Shown here: piece by piece, positions 7,451-16,306 of the stretch | Layout of the letters: the number at the start of each line of letters is the position of its first letter | How positions within the stretch are numbered: the first letter of the stretch is position 1 | Notes under the pieces: model-generated | Told to the model about the DNA's origin: nothing | Seen by the model: only the letters and a program-made list of their open reading frames with translations | Databases searched by the model: none | Translations under genes and position numbers: made by a program | From: HK1 sp965202735 | GTDB taxonomy: Bacteria > Pseudomonadota > Gammaproteobacteria > HK1 | DNA length: 64,000 bases | Assembly (NCBI GenBank): GCA_965202735.1 | Contig: OZ241844.1 | Span: 496,001-560,000 of the forward strand | Reading direction: 5' to 3'

Positions 7451-8674
7451 TCACCGGTACGCCAGACCCATCGCCTCGCGTACCGCTTCCATCGTCTCGC
7501 GCGCGACGTCCCTCGCCTGGTCGCAGCCCTCGGAGATGATGGACCGCACCAGGTCCGGCTGCGACTCGTACTCGACGGCCCGCTCGCGGATCGGGGCCTG
7601 CTCGGCGAGCACCGCGTCGATCACCCGCTGCTTGCAGTCGAGGCATCCGATCGCGGCGGTCCGGCAGCCCTCCTCCGCCCAGTCGCGGGTCTCCTCGTCC
7701 GAGTACACCAGGTGAAGCTGCCAGACCGGGCACCTGCCGGGGTCCCCGGGGTCGTGACGCCTCACCCGCGCCGGGTCCGTGGGCATCGTGCGGAGCTTCT
7801 CCCGCACCTGGTCCGGCGCCTCGCGCAGCTCGATCACGTTGCCGTACGACTTCGACATCTTCTGGCCGTCGAGCCCGGGCATCTTCGCCGCTTCGGTGAG
7901 CAGGGCCCGCGGCTCGGGGAGGATCGCCCTGCCCCCGCCTTCCAGGTACCCGAACAGCCGCTCGCGGTCTCCCAGGGTGATGTTCTGCTGGTCCTCGAGG
8001 AGCGCGCGAGCCGTTTCCAGCGCCTCGGGGTCTCCCCGCTCCTGGAACCGGCGCCGGAGCTTGCGGTAGAGCTTCGCGTACTTCCTGCCCATCTTCACGA
8101 TGGCGGCCTCCGCCTTCTCCTCGAAGCCCGGCTCCCGCCCGTAGATGTGGTTGAACCGCCGCGCGATCTCGCGCGTCAGCTCGACGTGCGCGACCTGGTC
8201 CTCGCCCACCGGAACCAGTCCGGCCCGGTAGATCAGGATGTCGGCGCTCTGCAGCAGGGGATAGCCGAGGAAGCCGAACGTGGCGAGGTCGCGCTCGCGC
8301 AGCTTCTCCTGCTGGTCCTTGTAGCTCGGCACCCGTTCGAGCCACCCGAGCGGCGTCACCATCGACAGCAGCAGGTTCAGCTCCGCATGCTCGTACACCC
8401 GGGACTGGATGAACAGCGTCGCGTCGCCGGGGTCGATGCCGGTCGCGAGCCAGTCGATGACCATGTCCCAGACGTTCTCGCTGATGACGCCGGATTCCTC
8501 GTAATGGGTGGTCAGCGCATGCCAGTCCGCCACGAAGAAGAAGCATTCGTACTCGTGCTGGAGCTGGATCCAGTTGCGCAGCACGCCATGGTAGTGTCCG
8601 AGGTGCAGCCTTCCGGTGGGACGCATCCCCGACAGGACGCGCTGGTGCTGGCGCGGGACGGTGCTTGCGTTCAC
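7451..8674 (-). CDS. trpS: Tryptophanyl-tRNA synthetase
   Basis: Class I synthetase charging tRNA-Trp. MRPTGRLHLGHYHG carries the HIGH-type motif near residue 20, and GQKMSKSYGN near residue 270 is the KMSKS loop. At 407 residues it is longer than the roughly 330-residue E. coli enzyme and resembles the longer forms seen in pseudomonads. The start is GTG at 8674 (VNASTVPRQHQ); the next in-frame Met is inside the HIGH region, so an upstream start is needed. It is divergent from yciB. Confidence 0.95.
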   Translation of the reverse strand: MNASTVPRQHQRVLSGMRPTGRLHLGHYHGVLRNWIQLQHEYECFFFVADWHALTTHYEESGVISENVWDMVIDWLATGIDPGDATLFIQSRVYEHAELNLLLSMVTPLGWLERVPSYKDQQEKLRERDLATFGFLGYPLLQSADILIYRAGLVPVGEDQVAHVELTREIARRFNHIYGREPGFEEKAEAAIVKMGRKYAKLYRKLRRRFQERGDPEALETARALLEDQQNITLGDRERLFGYLEGGGRAILPEPRALLTEAAKMPGLDGQKMSKSYGNVIELREAPDQVREKLRTMPTDPARVRRHDPGDPGRCPVWQLHLVYSDEETRDWAEEGCRTAAIGCLDCKQRVIDAVLAEQAPIRERAVEYESQPDLVRSIISEGCDQARDVARETMEAVREAMGLAYR

Positions 8675-8790
8675 GTGGGTCTCCGGCGGCGGGTCGGGAA
8701 GCCGGCCCGGGCGCGCATTGTAGAGAGCCGCCCGCGGTGGCGCGACACCGCCGGGCCGCGGCACGCATCCCGCCCCCGCGCACCCCCGGT

Positions 8791-8796
8791 TATAAT
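8791..8796 (+). promoter_or_regulatory. Candidate -10 box for yciB
   Basis: A perfect TATAAT lies 50 bp upstream of the yciB ATG in the trpS/yciB divergent region. No good -35 hexamer is seen at 16-18 bp. In such GC-rich DNA an isolated TATAAT is still notable. Confidence 0.4.
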
Positions 8797-8845
8797 CGCG
8801 CGTCCCGAACCCCGCGCCCGATGCCGGCGCTCCGCGAGCGCGCCC

Positions 8846-9412
8846 ATGAAGCTCCTCTTCGACCTCTTCCCCGTAGTGCTGTTCTTCGTCGTGTACAAGA
8901 TGCACGACGACCCGCACCAGGGCTTCATGTACGCCACCGCGGCGATCATCGCCGCGACCGCGGTCCAGGTGCTGGCGCTGTGGGTGCGCGAGCGCCGGGT
9001 GGAGAAGATGCATGTCGCGGTGCTCGCCATCGTCGTGATCTTCGGCGGGATCACGCTGGCCGTGGACGACCCCATCTTCCTGAAATGGAAGCCGACCATC
9101 GTCAACTGGCTGTTCGCGCTCGTCTTTCTCGGAAGCCAGTTCATCGGCGCGAAGAACATCGTGCGCCGTCTCATGGAATCCAGGGTGAAGCTGCCCGATC
9201 CGGCATGGACCCGCCTGAACGCGAGCTGGGTGGTCTTCTTCGCGTTCTGCGGCGGACTCAACCTCTTCGTGGTCTACAACTTCGACACCGACACCTGGGT
9301 CGATTTCAAGCTGTTCGGGCTGATGGGGCTCACGCTGGCGTTCGTGGTCGGCCAGGGGTTCTACATGATGCGCCACATGACCCCGGAAGAGGATGCGGGC
9401 GGCGCCGGGTGA
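8846..9412 (+). CDS. yciB: Inner membrane septation/cell-envelope protein YciB
   Basis: Multi-pass inner-membrane protein, 188 residues. The N-terminus MKLLFDLFPVVLFFVVYK and several hydrophobic helices (AVLAIVVIFGGITLAV, IVNWLFALVFLGSQFIG, WVVFFAFCGGLNLFVVY) match the YciB/IspZ family. The conserved MHDDPHQGFMYAT segment replaces the usual short loop after helix 1. The family is linked to cell-envelope synthesis and septation. It is divergent from trpS. Confidence 0.93.
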   Translation: MKLLFDLFPVVLFFVVYKMHDDPHQGFMYATAAIIAATAVQVLALWVRERRVEKMHVAVLAIVVIFGGITLAVDDPIFLKWKPTIVNWLFALVFLGSQFIGAKNIVRRLMESRVKLPDPAWTRLNASWVVFFAFCGGLNLFVVYNFDTDTWVDFKLFGLMGLTLAFVVGQGFYMMRHMTPEEDAGGAG

Positions 9413-9424
9413 CGCCTGCGGCGC

Positions 9425-9536
9425 CCGACGGCCCTGCCCGACGGCTCAGCCCCATGGCTCAGCCCGACGGCCCAGTCCGATGGCTCAGCCTGACGGCCCA
9501 GTCCGATGGCTCAGCCTGACGGCCCGGCTCGATGGC
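9425..9536. repeat. 26-bp tandem repeat array upstream of dapE
   Basis: About four imperfect copies of a 26-bp unit, made of two related 13-bp halves (GACGGCCCAGTCC and GATGGCTCAGCCT), fill the space between yciB and dapE. The array ends just before the dapE ribosome-binding region, so copy number could affect spacing upstream of dapE. It has no coding role that I can see. Confidence 0.75.
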
Positions 9537-9552
9537 TGTGGACGGTGGTGAC

Positions 9553-10689
9553 ATGAGCACGTCTCCCACGCTCGCGCTCGCCTGCGATCTCATCCGCCGG
9601 GCCTCGGTGACCCCCGACGACGCCGGCTGCCAGGCGATCCTCGCCGAGCGGCTCGCCCCGCTCGGGTTCCGGAGCGAGGCGATGCGGTTCGCCGACGTGG
9701 ACAACCTCTGGGCCCGGCGCGGCGCCGGGGGCCCGCTGCTCGTGCTGCTGGGACACACCGACGTGGTGCCGGCCGGTCCGCTGGAGGCGTGGACCAGCCC
9801 GCCGTTCGAGCCGACGCTCCGCGACGGATACCTCCACGGCCGCGGCGCCGCCGACATGAAGGGGAGCCTCGCCGCGATGGTCACCGCCCTCGAACGCTTC
9901 CTCGACCGGCACCCGGGTCACGGCGGGTCCGTCGCGCTGCTCGCCACCAGCGACGAGGAAGGCCCGGCGGTGAACGGGGTCCGCAGGGTGGTGGAGGCCC
10001 TCCGGCAGCGCGGCGAGCGCATCGACTGGTGCCTGGTGGGCGAGCCGTCGAGCACCGACCGGCTCGGCGACACCGTCCGGATCGGCCGGCGCGGCTCCCT
10101 GAGCGGGTCCATCACGGTACGGGGCGTCCAGGGACATGTCGCCTACCCCCACCTCGCCCGCAATCCGGTGCACGATCTGGCGCGCCTGCTCGCGAAGCTC
10201 GCCGACACGGTGTGGGACGAAGGCAGCGAGCACTTTCCGCCCACTGGCTTCCAGGTGTCGAACATCGCCGCCGGGACCGGGGCGGACAACGTCATTCCGG
10301 GGCACGCGCAGGCGGCGTTCAACTTCCGCTACTCGACCCGCCACGACCGCGACTCGCTGGAAGCGGCGGTGGAGGCCGCCGGCCGCGGGCTCGGGGTCGA
10401 CTGCGACATCGAGTGGCGGCACTCCGGCGAGCCGTTCCTCACCGGGCCCGGCCGGCTCATCGACGCGGTGGGCGGCGCCGTCGAGTCCGTCGCCGGCTAC
10501 CGTCCCGAGCTCTCGACCGCCGGAGGCACGTCGGACGGGCGCTTCATCGCTCCCACGGGCGCCGAGGTGGTGGAGCTCGGCCCCGTCAACGCGACCATTC
10601 ACAGCATCGACGAACGCGTCCTCGCCGCCGATCTGGACCGGCTGAGCGAGATGTACGAGCGGGTCATCACGCGGCTGCTCGCCGCCTGA
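9553..10689 (+). CDS. dapE: Succinyl-diaminopimelate desuccinylase
   Basis: Zn-dependent M20-family hydrolase releasing succinate from N-succinyl-LL-diaminopimelate in lysine and peptidoglycan-precursor synthesis; 378 residues. Metal ligands are in LLGHTDVVPAG and HGRGAADMKGSL, the catalytic glutamate is in ATSDEEGPA, and the C-terminal ligand region is GGTSDGRFIAP. The start at 9553 (MSTSPTLALA) follows GGTGGTGAC; an in-frame ATG at 9532 would add seven residues. It converges with the aminotransferase gene, which may supply its substrate. Confidence 0.95.
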   Translation: MSTSPTLALACDLIRRASVTPDDAGCQAILAERLAPLGFRSEAMRFADVDNLWARRGAGGPLLVLLGHTDVVPAGPLEAWTSPPFEPTLRDGYLHGRGAADMKGSLAAMVTALERFLDRHPGHGGSVALLATSDEEGPAVNGVRRVVEALRQRGERIDWCLVGEPSSTDRLGDTVRIGRRGSLSGSITVRGVQGHVAYPHLARNPVHDLARLLAKLADTVWDEGSEHFPPTGFQVSNIAAGTGADNVIPGHAQAAFNFRYSTRHDRDSLEAAVEAAGRGLGVDCDIEWRHSGEPFLTGPGRLIDAVGGAVESVAGYRPELSTAGGTSDGRFIAPTGAEVVELGPVNATIHSIDERVLAADLDRLSEMYERVITRLLAA

Positions 10690-10743
10690 GCGCGGCCCGC
10701 CCAGGCCCGGACCGCCGGCGGACCGGACCGGCGAGACCCGCGC

Positions 10744-12051
10744 TCAGCCGGCCCCCGTCGCGCCATCCGCCTCCGCCGCCTCCCGCATCGCGGCCTCGAA
10801 GCGGTCCATCCCGTCGTCGAGCTCGGCGTCGGTGATGTTGAGCGGCGGCAGGAACCGCACGACGTCGGGACCCGCCTGAAGCACGAGCACGCGGTGCCGG
10901 CGGCACGCCTCGCCGAGCTCCGCGGCGCGTCCCGCCCATGCGCCGCGCAGCACCGCGCCGAGCATCAGCCCCTTGCCGCGCACCTCCGAGATGAACCCGA
11001 TCTCGTTGTGGAGCGCGACGAGACGCCTGCGCAGCCTCTCGCCCTGGCGCTCGACGTTCGCGAGCAGCTCCGCGGAGCGGAGCCTGCGCAGCACCACCCG
11101 CGCCACCGCGGCCGCGACCGGATTTCCGCCGAAGGTCGAGCCGTGGCTTCCCGGCTGGAGGGTCTCCGCCGCCTTCTCGCCGACCAGCATCGCGCCGATC
11201 GGCAGGCCGCCGCCGAGCGCCTTGGCGATGGTCACGACATCCGGAACGACCCCCTCCTCCCACTGGTGGGCGAACAGCCGGCCGGTCCGCGACAGCCCGC
11301 TCTGGATCTCGTCGAACATCAGCAGCGCGTCGTGCGCCCGGCAGCGCTCGGCGATCGCGGCAAGGAAGCCCTCCTCGGCGGGAACGACGCCCCCCTCGCC
11401 CTGGATCGGCTCCACCAGCACCGCGCAGGTGCGTTCGCCGATCGCCGCGTCGAGCGCCGCGACGTCGTTGTAGCCGCAGTACCGGAAGCCGCCCGGCAGC
11501 GGCCCGAAGCCCTCCTGGTACTTCGGCTGCGCGGTCGCGGTCACCGTGGCGATGGTGCGGCCGTGGAACCCGCCGTGGAATGTCACGATCTCGTGCTTCT
11601 CCGCGCCGTGGCGCAGGCTCGCATGCTTGCGGGCAAGCTTGATCGCGGCTTCGTTCGCCTCCGCCCCGGAGTTGCAGAAGAAGACCCGGTCGGCGAACGA
11701 CGCCTCGCACAGCTCGTCGGCGAGACGCACCACCGGCTCCGCGAAGTAGAGATTGCTGACGTGCCACAGCCGCCCCGCCTGCGCGGCCAGCGCCCCGGCG
11801 AGCTCGGGGTCGCCGTGACCGAGCGACGTCACGCTGATCCCGGCGCCCAGGTCGACGTACTCGTTCCCGTCGAGATCCCACATGCGGGCTCCGGCGCCAC
11901 GGTCGAGAATCATCTCCCCGGGCGCGTAGCTGGGCACGTACCGGCGCTGCCCGATGGCCACCAGCCCCCTGGTCTCCGCCGACTGCGCCGGCCCGCCGTT
12001 CTCCGCTGTCCGCGTCGGATCTCCGATCTCCGATGTCTGCCGCTCCGGCAT
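10744..12051 (-). CDS. argD: Acetylornithine / succinyldiaminopimelate aminotransferase
   Basis: PLP-dependent class III aminotransferase of arginine synthesis that in many bacteria also performs the DapC step of lysine synthesis. The PLP lysine is in TIAKALGGGLPIGAM; other landmarks are NSGAEANEAAIKLAR, FHGGFHGRT and EPIQGEGG. The product is 435 residues, with an N-terminal extension of about 35 residues before RRYVPSYAPGEMI. The start at 12051 (MPERQTSEIG) is the last ATG before the conserved region; a longer frame upstream has none of the family's features. The dapE neighbour favours the dual ArgD/DapC role. Confidence 0.9.
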   Translation of the reverse strand: MPERQTSEIGDPTRTAENGGPAQSAETRGLVAIGQRRYVPSYAPGEMILDRGAGARMWDLDGNEYVDLGAGISVTSLGHGDPELAGALAAQAGRLWHVSNLYFAEPVVRLADELCEASFADRVFFCNSGAEANEAAIKLARKHASLRHGAEKHEIVTFHGGFHGRTIATVTATAQPKYQEGFGPLPGGFRYCGYNDVAALDAAIGERTCAVLVEPIQGEGGVVPAEEGFLAAIAERCRAHDALLMFDEIQSGLSRTGRLFAHQWEEGVVPDVVTIAKALGGGLPIGAMLVGEKAAETLQPGSHGSTFGGNPVAAAVARVVLRRLRSAELLANVERQGERLRRRLVALHNEIGFISEVRGKGLMLGAVLRGAWAGRAAELGEACRRHRVLVLQAGPDVVRFLPPLNITDAELDDGMDRFEAAMREAAEADGATGAG

Positions 12052-12131
12052 GGCCGCTCCCCGCAGGCTCGCTGAAAGCGCCGGATGATACTGGATGACC
12101 CGCCCGAATGGCGCGACGCCGGGGCTACCTC

Positions 12132-12262
12132 CAGGACCATTCAAAAGTCGCGGTCATTGGCCGCCCAACCGGAAGATCGCACGGTGACGGGCAGTCTTTC
12201 GGCATCGAAGGCCCGGACCGAGGGCCTGATGAGCCGTTCGTCACGACTTCTGGAGAGCCCTG
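12132..12262. mobile_element. Family A MITE-like element, copy A1 (131 bp)
   Basis: The element begins CAGGACCATTCAAAAGTCG and ends GGAGAGCCCTG, giving imperfect inverted ends. It is flanked by perfect 10-bp target duplications GGGCTACCTC (12122-12131 and 12263-12272). An internal dyad (GGCCCGGACC...GGGCC) could form a hairpin. No coding capacity. It sits about 80 bp upstream of the argD start. Confidence 0.85.
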
Positions 12263-12381
12263 GGGCTACCTCGATGCGGTTGCATCGATCGGTGTGCGAT
12301 ACGAGGATCGGCCTGTCAATCATTGAAGCCGTCAATGTTCCTGCCGGTCCGGAACCGACGGCGATGCCCCCGAGGCGGGAT

Positions 12382-12503
12382 CAGCGATTCCCGCCAGCGC
12401 CCGGAGAGGCCGTACCGTGATGGAATCGTGGTGCGATCCCGACCTTCGGGGCGGCGAGTCGAGGGGATTTCAGGGGCCTGCTCCCGCCTGGCGGGAATGG
12501 CTG
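12382..12503. mobile_element. Family B element, copy B3 (122 bp)
   Basis: Ends are CAGCGATTCCCGCCAG and CTGGCGGGAATGGCTG, with perfect 9-bp duplications AGGCGGGAT (12373-12381 and 12504-12512). The right-hand duplication is the purine-rich ribosome-binding stretch just before the LysR GTG start, so the insertion occurred in the regulator's 5' untranslated region and rebuilt its own Shine-Dalgarno. Confidence 0.85.
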
Positions 12504-12515
12504 AGGCGGGATCGA

Positions 12516-13475
12516 GTGACGACACGGCGCTTCTACTACAAGCAGAACCGGCTCAAGCAGCTCCGGGCGTTCTGTCACGCGGTGCGCACGCGGAGCATCT
12601 CCAAGGCGGCCGAGCGCGTGCACCTGAGCCAGCCGTCGGTATCGCTCCAGATCAAGGCCCTGGAGCAGGAAATGGGCACGGTGCTGTTCGAGCGGCGGGG
12701 GCCGCGGATCGCGCTGACGCCCGAGGGACGGGCGCTGTACGAGCTGGCGTCGCCGCTGGTCGAAGGCATCGACAACCTGCCCGACGCGTTCGCCGAGCGC
12801 TGCGGGGACCTCGACACCGGCGAGATCCACATCGCGGCGGGCGAGTCGACGATCCTCTACCTGCTGCCGGGCTTCGTGGAACGGTTTGCGGCGGCCTGTC
12901 CGGGGGTCGAGATCCGGCTGCACAACGTCACCGGCCGCGAAGGACTCGAGCGGCTGCGCGCCGACAGCGTCGACTTTGCGGTGGGGGCGATGTTCGATAC
13001 CCCCGCCGACATCGTCTACCAGCCGCTCTTCACCTACCCCACGGTGCTCATCGCGCCGCACGATCACCCCCTCGCGGCCCGGCGGGAGATCACCCTCGAG
13101 GACATCGCGCCCCACGGGCTCATCCTGCCGCCCCGGCACCTGAGCACCTGGCGCATCGTCGACATCGTCTTCCAGCAGCACCGGGTCGAGTACAAGGTGA
13201 GGATCGAAGCGGGCGGCTGGGAGGTCATCAAGCGCTACGTCGCACGCGGTCTCGGCGTGTCGATCGTGTCCAGCATCTGCATGACCGAGGAAGACCGCCT
13301 CGCCGCGATTCCGCTCGACGCGTACTTCCCGAGCCGGACCTACGGCGTGGTGCAGCGTCGCGGGAAGTTCCTCTCTCCGGCGGCGCGCCGCTTCCTCCAC
13401 ATGTTCGACTCCGGTCCCGTCACCGCCCCTTCCGGCCCTGCCGCGGGGACGGCGGCCGCGGCCCGCGTGATATAG
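12516..13475 (+). CDS. LysR-family transcriptional regulator
   Basis: DNA-binding regulator of about 319 residues. The N-terminal winged helix-turn-helix (LKQLRAFCHAVRTRSISKAA, HLSQPSVSLQIKALEQEMG) is followed by a periplasmic-binding-protein-like effector domain. The start is GTG at 12516; frames reaching further upstream only translate the B3 element. The effector and target are unknown. It is followed on the same strand by clpS, but a probable promoter overlaps its stop codon. Confidence 0.9.
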   Translation: MTTRRFYYKQNRLKQLRAFCHAVRTRSISKAAERVHLSQPSVSLQIKALEQEMGTVLFERRGPRIALTPEGRALYELASPLVEGIDNLPDAFAERCGDLDTGEIHIAAGESTILYLLPGFVERFAAACPGVEIRLHNVTGREGLERLRADSVDFAVGAMFDTPADIVYQPLFTYPTVLIAPHDHPLAARREITLEDIAPHGLILPPRHLSTWRIVDIVFQQHRVEYKVRIEAGGWEVIKRYVARGLGVSIVSSICMTEEDRLAAIPLDAYFPSRTYGVVQRRGKFLSPAARRFLHMFDSGPVTAPSGPAAGTAAAARVI

Positions 13476-13476
13476 T
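13471..13476 (+). promoter_or_regulatory. Candidate -10 box for clpS-clpA
   Basis: TATAGT overlaps the LysR stop codon about 90 bp upstream of clpS. The -35 region is not convincing. It would make clpS-clpA independent of the regulator gene. Confidence 0.35.
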
Positions 13477-13566
13477 CCCCGCCCGTTCGATGCAGGTGGC
13501 TGCGGCCGGCACAGGGCGCTCGCGGCTCCCGTCCCCGGAGCCTGTGCGGCGATACGGAATTCGACC

Positions 13567-13887
13567 ATGGCCGAGCGGCCGGACCCTCTCCACGACGACG
13601 AGCTGGCCGTTCGGGAAGCCAGGCCGAAGCTCAAGCGGCCCCCGCTCTACAACGTCGTTCTCCTCAACGACGACTACACCCCGATGGAGTTCGTCGTCCA
13701 CGTGCTGGAGATGTTCTTCGGCCTGCCGCGCGAGCAGTCGGTCAGGATCATGCTGCACGTGCACACGCGCGGAAAGGGCGTGTGCGGGTGCTACTCGCGC
13801 GAGATCGCGGAGACGAAGGTGGCGCAGGTGAACGACTACTCCCGCGAGAACAATCATCCACTTCTGTGTACGATGGAACGCGCGTGA
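13567..13887 (+). CDS. clpS: ClpS adaptor of the ClpAP protease
   Basis: Small cytosolic adaptor (106 residues) that delivers N-degron substrates to ClpAP. Family hallmarks are LYNVVLLNDDYTPMEFVVHVL, the N-end-rule binding pocket residues, and HTRGKGVCGCYSREIAETK. The length is normal. It lies 117 bp upstream of clpA on the same strand, the usual arrangement in proteobacteria. Confidence 0.97.
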   Translation: MAERPDPLHDDELAVREARPKLKRPPLYNVVLLNDDYTPMEFVVHVLEMFFGLPREQSVRIMLHVHTRGKGVCGCYSREIAETKVAQVNDYSRENNHPLLCTMERA

Positions 13888-14004
13888 CGCCGGGCCCGGA
13901 ATGGCTCCCGGCACCCCCGCCGCGTTCGACGCGGCCGATACCGTCGTATCCGCGCCCGCAGCCGGAAGCCGGGATCATTCCGGGCCCGGGGGAGGACTGA
14001 CACC

Positions 14005-16278
14005 ATGCTGAGCAAGGAGCTGGAGCTCACCCTCAACAGCGCCTTCCGCGACGCCCGCGAGAAGCGGCACGAGTTCATGACCGTCGAGCACCTGCTGCTC
14101 GCCCTGCTCGGCAACCCCGCCGCGGGCAAGGTGCTGCGCGCCTGCGGCGTCGACATCGAGAAGCTGCGCCGCGCGCTCGTGCGCTACCTCGAGGAGAACA
14201 CGCCGGTGCTCTCCTCCGGTGACGAGCGCGAGACCCAGCCCACGCTCGGGTTCCAGCGCGTCCTCCAGCGCGCCGTGTTCCACGTGCAGTCCTCGGGAAA
14301 GAAGGAGGTGACCGGGGCCAACGTGCTCGTCGCGATCTTCGGCGAGCGCGAGTCCCGGGCGGTGTACTTCCTCAACCGGCAGGACGTCACCCGGCTCGAT
14401 GTCGTGAACTACATCTCGCATGGGATCTCCAAGGTCCACGACAACGAGCAGGGCGAGACATTCGGCACCCCCGACGAGGACGAGAAGCCGTCCGGGCCGA
14501 GTCGAAAGAACCCGCTGGAAGCCTACGCCACCCACCTCAACCAGCAGGCGCGCCTCGGCCGGATCGACCCCCTCGTCGGGCGCCGCGACGAGGTCGAGCG
14601 CACGGTCCAGATCCTGTGCCGGCGGCGCAAGAACAACCCTCTGTTCGTCGGCGAGGCGGGGGTCGGCAAGACCGCCATCGCGGAAGGGCTCGCGAAGATG
14701 ATCGTCGACGGCGACGTGCCGGAGGTGCTGGCGAAGTCCGATATCTACGCGCTGGACCTGGGCGCCCTGCTCGCCGGGACCAAGTACCGGGGAGACTTCG
14801 AGAAGCGGCTGAAGGCGGTCCTGGCCCAGCTCGACAGGGAAGAGGGGGCGATTCTCTTCATCGACGAGATCCACACCATCATCGGAGCCGGGGCCGCGTC
14901 GGGCGGAGTGATGGACGCGTCCAACCTCATCAAGCCGGTGCTCGCATCCGGCGACCTGCGCTGCATCGGCTCCACGACCTACCACGAGTATCGCGGGATC
15001 TTCGAGAAGGACCGGGCGCTGTCGAGACGGTTCCAGAAGATCGACGTGCGCGAGCCGACGGTCGGGGAGACGGTGAAGATCCTCGCCGGACTCAAGTCCC
15101 GGTTCGAGGAGCACCACCAGGTCCGATACTCCAGGTCCGCGATGCGCATCGCGGCCGAGCTCTCCCACCGGTACATCAACGAGCGGTTCCTGCCCGACAA
15201 GGCCATCGACGTCATCGACGAGGCGGGCGCGTCGCAGAAGCTGCTTCCGCCCTCGCGCCGGCGCAAGACCATCGGCGCGGCCGAGATCGAGCATGTGGTG
15301 TCGAAGATGGCGCGGATCCCGTCGAAGACCGTCTCCACCTCCGACAAGGACGTCCTGCGTACCCTGGAACGCGACATCGGGCTCGTGGTCTTCGGTCAGG
15401 ACCGGGCCATCGAGACTCTCGCCTCGGCCATCAAGATGGCGCGTTCGGGGCTGCGCGAGGGAGAGAAGCCCATCGGGTCGTTTCTCTTCGCCGGCCCGAC
15501 CGGGGTCGGCAAGACCGAGGTCACGCGCCAGCTCGCGCGGGTCATGGGGATCGAGCTGGTGCGCTTCGACATGTCGGAGTACATGGAGCGGCACACGGTC
15601 TCGCGCCTCATCGGCGCCCCGCCGGGCTACGTGGGGTTCGATCAGGGCGGCCTGCTGACGGAGGCCATCAACAAGCATCCCCACGCGGTGCTGCTGCTCG
15701 ACGAGATCGAGAAGGCCCACCCGGACGTGTTCAACCTGCTCCTGCAGGTCATGGACCACGGCGCCCTCACCGACAACAACGGACGCAAGGCGGACTTCCG
15801 CAACGTGATCCTGGTCATGACCACGAACGCGGGCGCGGACCGGATGAGCCGGCCGTCCATCGGGTTCACGGTGCAGGATCATTCCGGCGACGCACTGGAG
15901 GCGATCCAGCGGATGTTCAGCCCCGAGTTCCGCAACCGGCTCGACTCCATCGTGCAGTTCGCCGCCCTCGGCGCGGACACCGTCACGCACGTGGTCGACA
16001 AGTTCATCATCGAGCTCGAGGGACAGCTCGAGGAGAAGCGCGTGATCCTGGAGGTGGACGAGGAGGCGCGCGCGTGGCTCGCCGAACACGGCTTCGACGC
16101 GCTCATGGGCGCCCGCCCGATGGCGCGGGTCATTCAGGAGCACATCAAGCGCCCGCTCGCCGACGAGCTGCTGTTCGGGCGGCTCGAGGGCGGTGGACAC
16201 GTCAGGGTCACGGCGCGCGACGGCGCCCTCGCCTTCGAGTACGAGCGGCAGGAAGAGCGTGTCGGGGAGCCAGGCTGA
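14005..16278 (+). CDS. clpA: ATP-dependent Clp protease ATP-binding subunit ClpA
   Basis: AAA+ unfoldase (757 residues) that feeds ClpP. The N-domain (residues 1-145) begins MLSKELELTLNSAF. The first ATPase module has Walker A GEAGVGKTA and Walker B ILFIDEIH; the second has GPTGVGKTE and LLLDEIEKAHP; a C-terminal D2-small domain ends the protein. The start at 14005 follows GGAGGA. No ClpP gene is in the window. Confidence 0.97.
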   Translation: MLSKELELTLNSAFRDAREKRHEFMTVEHLLLALLGNPAAGKVLRACGVDIEKLRRALVRYLEENTPVLSSGDERETQPTLGFQRVLQRAVFHVQSSGKKEVTGANVLVAIFGERESRAVYFLNRQDVTRLDVVNYISHGISKVHDNEQGETFGTPDEDEKPSGPSRKNPLEAYATHLNQQARLGRIDPLVGRRDEVERTVQILCRRRKNNPLFVGEAGVGKTAIAEGLAKMIVDGDVPEVLAKSDIYALDLGALLAGTKYRGDFEKRLKAVLAQLDREEGAILFIDEIHTIIGAGAASGGVMDASNLIKPVLASGDLRCIGSTTYHEYRGIFEKDRALSRRFQKIDVREPTVGETVKILAGLKSRFEEHHQVRYSRSAMRIAAELSHRYINERFLPDKAIDVIDEAGASQKLLPPSRRRKTIGAAEIEHVVSKMARIPSKTVSTSDKDVLRTLERDIGLVVFGQDRAIETLASAIKMARSGLREGEKPIGSFLFAGPTGVGKTEVTRQLARVMGIELVRFDMSEYMERHTVSRLIGAPPGYVGFDQGGLLTEAINKHPHAVLLLDEIEKAHPDVFNLLLQVMDHGALTDNNGRKADFRNVILVMTTNAGADRMSRPSIGFTVQDHSGDALEAIQRMFSPEFRNRLDSIVQFAALGADTVTHVVDKFIIELEGQLEEKRVILEVDEEARAWLAEHGFDALMGARPMARVIQEHIKRPLADELLFGRLEGGGHVRVTARDGALAFEYERQEERVGEPG

Positions 16279-16306
16279 GGCCCGGAGCCGGCGCCGGTCA
16301 CCCGGC

